From contig JAHCHW010000007.1 of NCBI GenBank assembly GCA_026129525.1, positions 1-64,000 of the forward strand: a stretch of 64,000 bases of DNA. The letters run 5' to 3'. The translations under genes were made by a program, and so were the position numbers. Below are positions 33,159-41,137 of the stretch, in pieces. Origin of the DNA: Chitinophagales bacterium (GTDB taxonomy: Bacteria; Bacteroidota; Bacteroidia; Chitinophagales; LD1). The first letter of the stretch is position 1. Every line of letters starts with the position of its first letter. The notes beneath the pieces were generated by a model that saw only the letters and a list, made by a program, of their open reading frames with translations, had not been told where the DNA came from and made no database searches.

Positions 33159-34520
33159 CTACGCCATCGCTTCAATCAAATCAAACTCGGTAATAATGTG
33201 CCACTGCCCCGAGTTGGCGCGCACCAGCACTGCGGTGTTATCTTTCGAAATCAGTTTTGATATTTCGTTGCCGGATGTAGTCAGTTCAACAACAGGAAAA
33301 GGTTTGCTCATTACTTTTCCAATTTCATCGTTGCGGTGGATTGGGTCTTCTACCAACAGTTTAAGGATGCTATGCTCGGTAATGCTGCCTACAATGTTAC
33401 TGTTTTCCAATACCGGCAACTGTGTAATGTGCAGTTCTTTCATTTTGCCGAAAGCATCGGCAACTGTTTCGGTAGGTGTAACCACTACCAAATCGCGCAT
33501 TTTTTTGCGTTCGATAATGCTTTTTGCTGTAACCGGCTCGTTAGTAAGAAAGCCCCGCTCACGCATCCATTCATCATTGTAAATTTTGGCAACATAGCGG
33601 CTACCGTGGTCGTGCAGAATAATAACTGCCACACTATCTTTATCAAAGCGGTCTTTCAGTTGCAATAAACCTTGCATTACCGTTCCGGCACTGTAGCCGC
33701 AAAACAAACCTTCTTCGCGGGCAAGTCTGCGCGCCATTAGAGCACCGTCTTTATCGGTTACCTGTTCAATGTGATCAATGTAACTCATGTCGTAATTGGC
33801 GGGAACGAAATCTTCACCTATTCCTTCGGTTACATACGGGTACACTTCCTTTTCATCCAACTCACCGGTATCGTGAAATTTTTTCAGAAGCGATCCATAT
33901 ACATCAATGCCGAGCACTTGTATGTTAGGGTTCTTTTCTTTCAAATACATGGCAGTGCCCATTACTGTTCCTCCGGTGCCAATGGTGGTAATGTAGTGCG
34001 TAATCTTTCCATCGGTTTGTTCCCAAATTTCGGGTCCGGTAGTTTCGTAATGAGCGGCACGGTTGCTAAGATTATCGTACTGGTTCATGTGTACCGAGTT
34101 CGGGATTTCTTTAGCCAACCTTTTGGCAACCGAGTAATATGAGCGGGGGTCGTCCGGCTCAACATTAGTTGGGCAAACAATTACTTCGGCACCAAGGGCG
34201 CGTAGAATATCTAACTTCTGTTTGCTCTGCTTATCGGTAGTGGTAAAAATACACTTGTAGCCACGCACCACCGATGCAAGCGCCAACCCCATTCCTGTAT
34301 TGCCCGATGTGCATTCAATAATTGTTCCACCGGGTTTCAACGTGCCATCGCGCTCGGCATCGAGCACCATTTTTATTCCTATACGGTCTTTAATGGAATT
34401 GCCGGGGTTGAAGTACTCTACCTTTGCAAGGAAAAGCCCGGGAATGTCTTTCGTAATTTTGTTGAGTTTTACCAAAGGTGTTCTGCCTATGGTATCTACT
34501 ATGTTGTTGTAATACTGCAT
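33159..34520 (-). CDS. cystathionine beta-synthase (PLP domain plus CBS pair)
   Basis: 453 residues. The fold-type II PLP domain (1-~320) has Lys44 in YFNPGNSIKDRIG, the phosphate-binding CTSGNTGMGLAL and GTGGTVMGTAMYL. Two CBS domains follow (about 335-450: MRDLVVVTPTETVADAFGKM; PVLENSNIVGSITEHSILKL). This matches eukaryote-like cystathionine beta-synthase, which condenses serine and homocysteine; a role as cysteine synthase is possible. The CBS pair suggests allosteric control by an adenosyl ligand. No heme-binding N-terminus is present. Confidence 0.88.
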   Translation of the reverse strand: MQYYNNIVDTIGRTPLVKLNKITKDIPGLFLAKVEYFNPGNSIKDRIGIKMVLDAERDGTLKPGGTIIECTSGNTGMGLALASVVRGYKCIFTTTDKQSKQKLDILRALGAEVIVCPTNVEPDDPRSYYSVAKRLAKEIPNSVHMNQYDNLSNRAAHYETTGPEIWEQTDGKITHYITTIGTGGTVMGTAMYLKEKNPNIQVLGIDVYGSLLKKFHDTGELDEKEVYPYVTEGIGEDFVPANYDMSYIDHIEQVTDKDGALMARRLAREEGLFCGYSAGTVMQGLLQLKDRFDKDSVAVIILHDHGSRYVAKIYNDEWMRERGFLTNEPVTAKSIIERKKMRDLVVVTPTETVADAFGKMKELHITQLPVLENSNIVGSITEHSILKLLVEDPIHRNDEIGKVMSKPFPVVELTTSGNEISKLISKDNTAVLVRANSGQWHIITEFDLIEAMA

Positions 34521-34530
34521 GGCGCTAAGA

Positions 34531-35040
34531 TTATAAATCTGCGCCTATTGCAGCCTCCAGTTTCTCCACAAAAACAAGCGTGGCGGGGCAGTAGCTCATA
34601 TTTTGGCTGTAAATTTTCTCTGCTGCCTGATAGCGGAAATCTTTACGATGCAGGTGGGGAAACCCCGCACAATCATCGGGGCGAATGGCGTAAATGGTGC
34701 ATTTGTTGTCTTTGCCTAAAAACTGACACGGGTTCTTACGGTTGGTAATATCTCCGTCTTTGCGTTTTTCTAACCACTTGTCGAAAAATTCTTTATAGCT
34801 CATTTTAAAGTGAGCAGCAATACGCAGAATATCTTTGCGCGTATAGGTAGGGGTCATTTTCTTACAGCAGTTAGCGCAGGCAATGCAGTCCACCTCTTTC
34901 CATGCAGTTGTTTCGGCTGCTTTTACTTCTTTCAAGATTCCGGGCTTCTTTGATTTCGAAGCCTTCTTTAAAAACTTATTGAGCGATTTCTTTTTGCGGT
35001 AAGCTCTGCGTGTGTAAGCAGCAACGTTCATGGTAGCCAT
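34531..35040 (-). CDS. YkgJ-family cysteine cluster protein
   Basis: 169 residues (ATG 35031 gives a near-identical alternative start). A basic N-terminus (YTRRAYRKKKSLNKFLKKAS) precedes a zinc/Fe-S-type cysteine cluster: CIACANCCKKMTPTYTRKDI, then NPCQFLGKDNKCTIYAIRPD and DCAGFP. Eight clustered cysteines are arranged as in the YkgJ/CxxCxxCC family, whose biochemical role is not established. It ends 10 bp before the cystathionine beta-synthase start and is probably co-transcribed with it. Confidence 0.85.
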   Translation of the reverse strand: MATMNVAAYTRRAYRKKKSLNKFLKKASKSKKPGILKEVKAAETTAWKEVDCIACANCCKKMTPTYTRKDILRIAAHFKMSYKEFFDKWLEKRKDGDITNRKNPCQFLGKDNKCTIYAIRPDDCAGFPHLHRKDFRYQAAEKIYSQNMSYCPATLVFVEKLEAAIGADL

Positions 35041-35109
35041 ATAAAATAAAAGTGCTGAAAATAGCTATTTGAGGATGAGGATAAAATGTGGTAGTGGGTA
35101 ATCGTTTGT

Positions 35110-35733
35110 TTACTGCTTAAATGTGCCAAGGTATTCAATCACGGCATCTAAATCGCTTTCGGAGATAATTTCGTCAGAGTAAGCAGGCATGGCATTTTTG
35201 CCTTTGCGGATTCTTTCCTTTTGCTCTTCGATAGTCAGCGTAGTGGCAGCAAGGTTTTTAGCACCACTGTTGCCGGTTTTACCATCGGAACCGTGGCAGT
35301 TTACGCAACTGTTTTCGTAAATCATTTTTCCTGCTTCGAGCGGACTCGCGGCAGCAGACGTATCAATCTTTTTACCGGTTTTTTTACTGCGGTTCATTTC
35401 GGCAAGTCCGTAGGAGGCAATAATGAGAATAACAGCGAGTGTTGCCAGCGCTTTGTTCGATTTTTTGAAACCGATTACCGCCAGCGGAATGGCAGTGAAA
35501 ATGCAGATGAGTTTTATAACAATAAGGTTGTTGAACAGGGCGCCTTGCAACATCATCCAAACGCCTGTTGCCAGAAATCCGAAACTGATAATCATTTCGG
35601 GCACCTTGGTAACTTTAGTGTATTTGGCAAGTTGTTCGCTTTTGCCCAACTGTAGCAGCAATAGTTTTACTACATAGTGGATTAGAAAAAGTAGAACTAA
35701 AAGTTTGTGAGTGTGTAGGAGTCCGGTGTACAT
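35110..35733 (-). CDS. membrane-anchored cytochrome c with SirB2-like domain
   Basis: 207 residues. About four membrane helices in 1-112 resemble the SirB family (HTHKLLVLLFLIHYVVKLLL; PEMIISFGFLATGVWMMLQG). After a linker comes a cytochrome c domain with heme motif CVNCH (Cys143, Cys146, His147) and a likely axial methionine in GKNAMPAYSD. The heme domain should face the periplasm. It probably carries electrons near a terminal oxidase or reductase, but no such complex is nearby. The combination of the two domains in one chain is the notable point. Confidence 0.82.
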   Translation of the reverse strand: MYTGLLHTHKLLVLLFLIHYVVKLLLLQLGKSEQLAKYTKVTKVPEMIISFGFLATGVWMMLQGALFNNLIVIKLICIFTAIPLAVIGFKKSNKALATLAVILIIASYGLAEMNRSKKTGKKIDTSAAASPLEAGKMIYENSCVNCHGSDGKTGNSGAKNLAATTLTIEEQKERIRKGKNAMPAYSDEIISESDLDAVIEYLGTFKQ

Positions 35734-35780
35734 AATCGCTTAATGTTTGCGCTAAAATAGCAGAAAGAAGCAGTTGACAA

Positions 35781-36197
35781 CTACAAGTATTCTATGCTTA
35801 CCTCCAGCGAGGCGAACTTTTTTACCATTGCTGTTACCCCGCAGTATTTTTCTTGCGAAAGACTAACAGCTTTTTCCATTTTGCTTTTATCATCGGGATT
35901 GCCAAGACGGATAATGTAGGTGAGATACATTTTGTCGTAAACCTTCGGATGTTCCTCGGTAAGTTCTGCTTTTACTTTCATGCTGAAGTCCGAAAATTCC
36001 ACACGCATTTTGTGCAGCAAATCTACCACATCAATACCGGTGCAGCCTGCAAGCGATGAAAGAATGAGCGCTTTGGGGCGAACGCCTGTGGAACTGTCTT
36101 CATCCTGATTGCCGTCAATACGAAATATTTTTCCGTTTTGCAGCGCATCGAATTTTTGTTCGCCTTTCCAGATAACTTCCGATTCGTGAATGACCAT
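35781..36197 (-). CDS. OsmC-family protein
   Basis: 138 residues, typical length. PKALILSSLAGCTGIDVVDL contains the first peroxidatic-type cysteine; KYCGVTAMVKK near the C-terminus supplies the second. OsmC/Ohr proteins reduce organic hydroperoxides through this cysteine pair, although some members have other roles. It starts 13 bp after the stop of the DUF4249 gene on the same strand. Confidence 0.88.
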   Translation of the reverse strand: MVIHESEVIWKGEQKFDALQNGKIFRIDGNQDEDSSTGVRPKALILSSLAGCTGIDVVDLLHKMRVEFSDFSMKVKAELTEEHPKVYDKMYLTYIIRLGNPDDKSKMEKAVSLSQEKYCGVTAMVKKFASLEVSIEYL

Positions 36198-36210
36198 ATC
36201 GCAATAGAAT

Positions 36211-37209
36211 TTACTTAGGCGCTATAATAGTGCTGTATTGTGTGGCATAGCCTGCCCAAACGCCCAAACCGTTGTTGATGTTGGTTTTAATTTTTACGGG
36301 CGATGAAAAAGGACTGTCGCCACCATCATTTTCGAGTGTGTAATAAAAGTCGTACACCTTGTTGTCAATATTTCCCCATTTAACAGTAATGGTATCGCCT
36401 TTCCAAAAATACGAGTAGGTGTTGATGTCGAAATCACCGCTGCGGGGCTGACCTCGCTCTACGGGCAAGCCGATGGTTAAACCTACAAACAAACGGTCAT
36501 CATATACCGATTGAGAGAGAGGTGCGTAAAATCGCTCGCTGTTGCGTTTGGTCCAGTAGCGAACAAAATTTCCGAACGTATCGGGCACCGAAAAATAAGC
36601 GTAGCATGAAATCATCGAATCGCGGTAAGCGGGGTTGGGATGCTCTTTAAAACCAAGTGAATCAACTCCGATTGATTTCGGGATATAAGTGGAAGATGTT
36701 ACATGAATGGAATCGCTGCTGCTTTTGAAGCCGGGAGCCATAATGTCTAAGTTGTAGGTAGTTCTCTCTTTACCCATAAAAGAACACTGCCCGGAAGTGA
36801 AGTAAGTGGCAATGTCGGGCACTGTGTAAACGCATACATCGGGAACTTTTCCTGAATCAACAGAAGTAAACCCAAAGGCGCTTAATACGGTTTGAGCATC
36901 TTCGGGTGAGAGGTTCAGGTTTTGTAAGCAGAGTTCTATCAGTTCCACCTCTTGTCCATCGCTTGCAGTAATTTTTATTGCTGCTCCATGAATAAAATAG
37001 CTGCCGAGGTTGTTGATTTGTATGTTATCGAAAAAGCGGGCGCTTTTAGTAAGTATTACCACAGGCGGTACATTGGTTTCAATGGTTCCTTCCACTACAA
37101 CTTGCTCGGCATCGGCAGGTATGGTTATATCTATCACTTTACTGCACGATGATACCCCGATGCAGAGAGCGGCAGCGAGAAGGATGAAAATATGTTTGAG
37201 CGGTTTCAT
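36211..37209 (-). CDS. DUF4249 lipoprotein, partner of the TonB receptor
   Basis: 332 residues with lipobox GVSSC (Cys22). The mature protein has the DUF4249 pattern: KVIDITIPADAEQVVVEGTI, ETNVPPVVILTKSARFFDNI, then YNLDIMAPGFKSSSDSIHVT and FYYTLENDGGDSPFSSPVKI near the end. These lipoproteins are regularly encoded just after a SusC-like receptor, as here (3 bp apart), and are thought to be surface-exposed substrate-binding partners. The substrate is unknown. Confidence 0.85.
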   Translation of the reverse strand: MKPLKHIFILLAAALCIGVSSCSKVIDITIPADAEQVVVEGTIETNVPPVVILTKSARFFDNIQINNLGSYFIHGAAIKITASDGQEVELIELCLQNLNLSPEDAQTVLSAFGFTSVDSGKVPDVCVYTVPDIATYFTSGQCSFMGKERTTYNLDIMAPGFKSSSDSIHVTSSTYIPKSIGVDSLGFKEHPNPAYRDSMISCYAYFSVPDTFGNFVRYWTKRNSERFYAPLSQSVYDDRLFVGLTIGLPVERGQPRSGDFDINTYSYFWKGDTITVKWGNIDNKVYDFYYTLENDGGDSPFSSPVKIKTNINNGLGVWAGYATQYSTIIAPK

Positions 37210-37212
37210 TTT

Positions 37213-39612
37213 TTAAAACTTAAAATTCCATGTTACCGATGGCAGAATAGGAAACAGCGATACCTGTTTGGCGCGAAACTTCAGTTCGCCTTTGTCTTCG
37301 TCTTCTGTACCGGCAGTGCCGCCAATGCTGCCTTTGGGGTCAATGTAAATAAAGTAAGGATTCATGCGGTTGTAAGCGTTGTAAACCGACACGGTAATGT
37401 CGGAGTAGAAATCAATTTTGCGTTTCTTTTTCGGAATGATAACATACGTGAAACCCAAATCAAGCCGATGATAAGGCGGCAGACGGTACCAGTTGCGTTT
37501 GCCATATACGTAGTGCACATCGCCTTCGTGCAAAAAGAAAGAAACCGGAAGTGTAGTGCGCTGTCCGGTGGCAAACACCCAAGTAGCAGAAACTTTCCAG
37601 TGTTTGTTTATTTCATACATGTTCACAATGCTGATGTCGTGCCTGCGGTCGTAGCGTGCAAGAAACACTTTGCCATCATTAATTTGCGGAAATTTGCGCC
37701 ATGTCCATGCAAGCGTATAGCCAATCCAACCTGTCCATTTACCTTTAGCTTTCTTTACAAAAAATTCCGCTCCCGTGCTGTAGCCGCTGCCAAACGTAAA
37801 CAGATCTTCTACATCAACCGTAATATTTCCTACTGCACTTTCACCATATTCAATCTGATTCCAAAGGTGTTTGTAATACACTTCTACCGATGTTTCAATC
37901 ATATCATCTTTAAAGTTGCGGAAGTAACCGATGGCAGCCTGCACACCAATTTGCGGTTTTACGGTTTTGGTGCTGGGTACCCATAGGTCAATGGGCAAAG
38001 TAGTGGTTGAACTGGAAACAAGATGAATGTATTGCTGATTCATAGTGGCTCCAATTTTTACAGACGATTCCTTATCTACCTTTACGCGCATGGCAAGGCG
38101 AGGCTCTAAGCCCCAATAGGTTTGAATATGTTCACCCGGTTTATAGTCGAGTGTATCAATCGCTCTTCCGCCATCAAAAACAATTTTGCTGAACGGTCCC
38201 ATAAAATTGAAAAGCGATGCGCGCAAGCCTGCATTAATTTTTATGCGACTGTTTACTTCAAAATCGTCAAGGAAATAAAGCGCGGTTTCGTGCGCGAATT
38301 TTTTATCCTGATTGGTGGTTTTAAAGTTTACATCGCCTGCACTTCCGCTTGCCTGATAGGGCGTAAATACATGGAAGTTATACTGCCAGCCGAACTGCAT
38401 GATGTGCCCGAGTAGAGGCGAGTAATCAAAATCCATTTTGGCAGTGGCTTCGCGCACACTGCTGTTGAGCGAGAATTTTATGTCCTGAAACGATGTGTTT
38501 GCCTTAAATCCAAAATCGTTGTAGATAAGCTGGAAATTCATGAACAGGCGGTCGTTAAAGAGGTGGTTCCAACGCAATGTAGCCGTGGCATTTCCCCAAG
38601 GGAAATTGAGTTTAAAGTTGCCGCCCGGGTCGCCAAAGTTAAATACATCGCGCCCGAAATAACCGCTCAGGTAAAGGCGGTCGCGGTCATTAATGCGGTA
38701 ATTTATTTTGGCGTTTATGTCGTAGAAGTAGTATTCGTTTCCGGCAAATTCGCCATTGCCTATTTTCGGAAGAATGGGGCGCAGCAGTAAATCAATATAT
38801 GTTCTGCGGGCAGAAACAATAAAGGAGCATTTATCTTTTTTGATAGGCCCTTGTATAGTAAGGCGCGATGAAATCAACCCTATTCCTCCCTCTACATTCC
38901 ACTTTTTCATGTTGCCCTCTTTCATCGAAATATCGAGCACCGATGAAATTCTTCCGCCATAGTTAGCGGGCATTCCGCCTTTAATTACCGTAGTGTTTTT
39001 AATGGCATCGGAATTAAACACCGAGAAAAAACCAAACAGGTGCCCGGTGTTGTACACCACAGCGCCATCTAATAAAACTAAGTTTTGGTCGGGACCGCCA
39101 CCGCGCACATAAAAACCGCTGTTGCCTTCGCCTGCCGCCTGTATGCCGGGCAGGAGTTGAATTACTTTAAGCACATCCACTTCGCCCAAAAGAGCCGGAA
39201 GCGATTTTGCCTGCTCAATGGTAATTTCCTGTTTGCCCATGTCGGTGCTTTCAACGTTTTCGCCTTTGCGCTCACCGGTTATCACTACTTCTTGCACTTC
39301 CTGCACCGTACTGCCCATTTCGATATTGAGGCGGGTATCTTTGTTTAGCTCCAGTGTTTTTGTCTGCACGGCAAAGCCTACATAGGAAATACGCAGGGTA
39401 TAATTGCCAGCAGGAAGTGTGAGCGAATAAAAGCCGTAATCGTTGGTATTAGTGCCTTTGTTCAGTTCCGTTACATACACTGAAGCCCCCATCAGGCTTT
39501 CGCCATTAGTTGCATCTTTAATATAGCCGCTTACGGTGTATTTAGCAGCAGTTTGCGCTTGCAAAAAAGAAAACGGAAAGAGAAAAAGAAGAGAGAAAGC
39601 GAACGATTTCAT
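37213..39612 (-). CDS. TonB-dependent receptor with carboxypeptidase-like N-terminal domain
   Basis: 799 residues: signal peptide (MKSFAFSLLFLFPFSFLQAQ), CarboxypepD_reg-like domain (about 25-105, YTVSGYIKDATNGESLMGAS), plug (about 120-230, GFYVRGGGPDQNLVLLDGAV; PANYGGRISSVLDISMKEG), then a 22-strand-type barrel ending VSLFPILPSVTWNFKF. It imports a TonB-dependent substrate, presumably captured by the DUF4249 lipoprotein encoded 3 bp downstream. A TATTTTTA element lies 31 nt before the ATG. Confidence 0.92.
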   Translation of the reverse strand: MKSFAFSLLFLFPFSFLQAQTAAKYTVSGYIKDATNGESLMGASVYVTELNKGTNTNDYGFYSLTLPAGNYTLRISYVGFAVQTKTLELNKDTRLNIEMGSTVQEVQEVVITGERKGENVESTDMGKQEITIEQAKSLPALLGEVDVLKVIQLLPGIQAAGEGNSGFYVRGGGPDQNLVLLDGAVVYNTGHLFGFFSVFNSDAIKNTTVIKGGMPANYGGRISSVLDISMKEGNMKKWNVEGGIGLISSRLTIQGPIKKDKCSFIVSARRTYIDLLLRPILPKIGNGEFAGNEYYFYDINAKINYRINDRDRLYLSGYFGRDVFNFGDPGGNFKLNFPWGNATATLRWNHLFNDRLFMNFQLIYNDFGFKANTSFQDIKFSLNSSVREATAKMDFDYSPLLGHIMQFGWQYNFHVFTPYQASGSAGDVNFKTTNQDKKFAHETALYFLDDFEVNSRIKINAGLRASLFNFMGPFSKIVFDGGRAIDTLDYKPGEHIQTYWGLEPRLAMRVKVDKESSVKIGATMNQQYIHLVSSSTTTLPIDLWVPSTKTVKPQIGVQAAIGYFRNFKDDMIETSVEVYYKHLWNQIEYGESAVGNITVDVEDLFTFGSGYSTGAEFFVKKAKGKWTGWIGYTLAWTWRKFPQINDGKVFLARYDRRHDISIVNMYEINKHWKVSATWVFATGQRTTLPVSFFLHEGDVHYVYGKRNWYRLPPYHRLDLGFTYVIIPKKKRKIDFYSDITVSVYNAYNRMNPYFIYIDPKGSIGGTAGTEDEDKGELKFRAKQVSLFPILPSVTWNFKF

Positions 39613-39640
39613 TCAATAAAGCAAGTGCTTTTAAAAAGGC

Positions 39641-39656
39641 GCGTAAAAATAGAAAG
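39641..39656 (-). promoter_or_regulatory. CTTTCTATTTTTACGC promoter-like motif
   Basis: Minus-strand motif containing TATTTTTAC, 31 nt before the TonB receptor ATG. Very similar motifs sit before the genes at 55926 and 63751. Confidence 0.35.
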
Positions 39657-39664
39657 TTCGGTGA

Positions 39665-39703
39665 AGGAATACGGGAATGAATAATGAGTGATGAACAATG
39701 ATT
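39665..39703. repeat. GAATGA/GTGATGA low-complexity tract
   Basis: Imperfect tandem units (GAATGAATAATGAGTGATGA) upstream of the TonB receptor. Shares the 12-mer AATGAGTGATGA with the tract at 6431-6480. Confidence 0.6.
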
Positions 39704-39750
39704 CTACGGTGAGGTGACAAGGGCAAGTGAATGCTAAAATTGAATTGCAA

Positions 39751-40305
39751 TTACTTCCACTTAATGCCACAACCAATACTAGGGCGCTGATAAGGCGATA
39801 CGGGTTGCCCGTTTAGTAAACAGTCTAATGCTGCCCGAATGTCTTTACCCGAAAGAGGCACTTTGTTGGATGGGCGAGAATCGTCTAACTGCCCGCGGTA
39901 AACTAATTTGAGTTGTTCATCAAAAATGTAGAAATCGGGGGTGCAGGCGGCATCGTAAGCCTTGGCGGTTTGTTGGGTTTCGTCAAATAAATAGGGGAAA
40001 GGGTAGGAGAGAAGCAGTGCGGTTTCTTTCATTTTATCGGGTGCATCTTCGGGGTGTGTTTGCACATCGTTAGAACTGATGGCAACAAACTTTACTCCGC
40101 GTGCAGCATAATCGTTACTCAGATTTACTAACTCCGGATTTATATGTTTTACATACGGGCAGTGGTTGCATATAAACATAATTACCGTAGCCTTATCGCC
40201 TTTCAGTTGTTGCAGCGAATACACACTTCCGGAAACCGTATCGGGTAAAGTAAAATCGGGGGCTTGAGTGCCAAGCGGAATCATGTTGGAAGGTGTAAGT
40301 GCCAT
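39751..40305 (-). CDS. thioredoxin-fold (AhpC/TSA-type) family protein
   Basis: 184 residues, no signal peptide. Peroxiredoxin-like opening APDFTLPDTVSGSVYSLQQL, active-site segment FICNHCPYVKHINPEL with a CxxC pair, FVAISSNDV, YPFPYLFDETQQTAKAYDAA and CTPDFYIFDEQLKLVYRGQL. This pattern is a common cytoplasmic redoxin family whose substrate is unknown. It ends 59 bp before the tRNA-Val 3' end on the same strand. Confidence 0.85.
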   Translation of the reverse strand: MALTPSNMIPLGTQAPDFTLPDTVSGSVYSLQQLKGDKATVIMFICNHCPYVKHINPELVNLSNDYAARGVKFVAISSNDVQTHPEDAPDKMKETALLLSYPFPYLFDETQQTAKAYDAACTPDFYIFDEQLKLVYRGQLDDSRPSNKVPLSGKDIRAALDCLLNGQPVSPYQRPSIGCGIKWK

Positions 40306-40363
40306 ATTAATTTGATTATTGAAATTATTTTGGGTTTGTTTTTCCGTGCGTCAAAGTTAACTA

Positions 40364-40441
40364 TGGTGGGCGATAGCGGGCTCGAACCGCTGACCTCTAC
40401 CTTGTCAAGGTAGCACTCTGAACCAACTGAGCTAATCACCC
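40364..40441 (-). tRNA. tRNA-Val(GAC), CCA encoded
   Basis: 75 nt plus encoded CCA. The acceptor GGGTGAT pairs with ATCGCCC and is followed by A-CCA. The anticodon stem CTACC/GGTAG holds loop TTGACAA, anticodon GAC (reads GUC/GUU). The T arm includes GGTTCGAGC. Starts 11 nt after the stop of the membrane-protein gene on the same strand and may be processed from its transcript. Confidence 0.95.
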
Positions 40442-40452
40442 GTTGTGTTTTT

Positions 40453-41136
40453 CTATTCCTTTTTCTTGTAATTGTAATGATACACTTTCATTACAAACGG
40501 CACTCCAAATCCTACCAGCAGCAATAATCGCCACCACGGAAAATCTACATCGGGGAAAAAGGCAATTAAAACGAGCGCAGCAATAAAAACCAGTATAGCA
40601 AAAACACTGAGCAGTTTTGCCCACCATGTTTCATACATGGTAGTAGAAGCAATTACCGTTTCACCGCTTTCGCTGTTGCGGTTATTAACTATTTCGGTAA
40701 CGGCAGTCATCAGTTCGGCAAATTGCGTTTCATCTTCATCGCTTTTCGATGCAGCATTAATGCTGAACTTATGGGGGTATTGGCTTATGCTTAATGTAAA
40801 GTAATATCTGCCGTTGGTTTCATCAATCCAAAAGTTACGAATGTCGTTGGTCGTAAAGCTAAACGAAGACACATTGTAAAACGCTTTTTCAATTACCTCA
40901 ACCCTGTGCGTATCGCCATCGAAAGAGTATTGTACCAAAGGTGTAAGTCGTTTAACTACAAAAACTGTAGCAGCTATGGCAGCTCCCAAAAAAGCAACTA
41001 TCAGTACTATCACTAACCACTCGGGAATAGTAATATATGCCATCGAAACAATAAACGGAACAATAAGCAAGGGAATAAACACCAAACCCAAAACTACTTT
41101 GTATGCTTGAGTTAATCGTACAGTGTATGTCCCCAT
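40453..41136 (-). CDS. membrane protein of unknown function
   Basis: 227 residues. Two N-terminal helices (about 13-32 and 37-61), a soluble middle (about 70-165, VQYSFDGDTHRVEVIEKAFY; YYFTLSISQYPHKFSINAAS) that looks like a beta-rich PH-like domain, then two C-terminal helices (about 172-213) and a basic end (NYKKKE). No family recognised. It starts 1 bp after the ABC ATPase gene, so co-expression is likely, but it does not look like a permease. Confidence 0.65.
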   Translation of the reverse strand: MGTYTVRLTQAYKVVLGLVFIPLLIVPFIVSMAYITIPEWLVIVLIVAFLGAAIAATVFVVKRLTPLVQYSFDGDTHRVEVIEKAFYNVSSFSFTTNDIRNFWIDETNGRYYFTLSISQYPHKFSINAASKSDEDETQFAELMTAVTEIVNNRNSESGETVIASTTMYETWWAKLLSVFAILVFIAALVLIAFFPDVDFPWWRLLLLVGFGVPFVMKVYHYNYKKKE

Positions 41137-41137
41137 A

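Noticed and set aside
37192..37986. 264-codon plus-strand open frame opposite the TonB receptor/DUF4249 junction
   Set aside because: It runs antisense to two well-supported genes, has no recognisable domain and is rich in F, I, V and H, as expected from reading the receptor codons in reverse.
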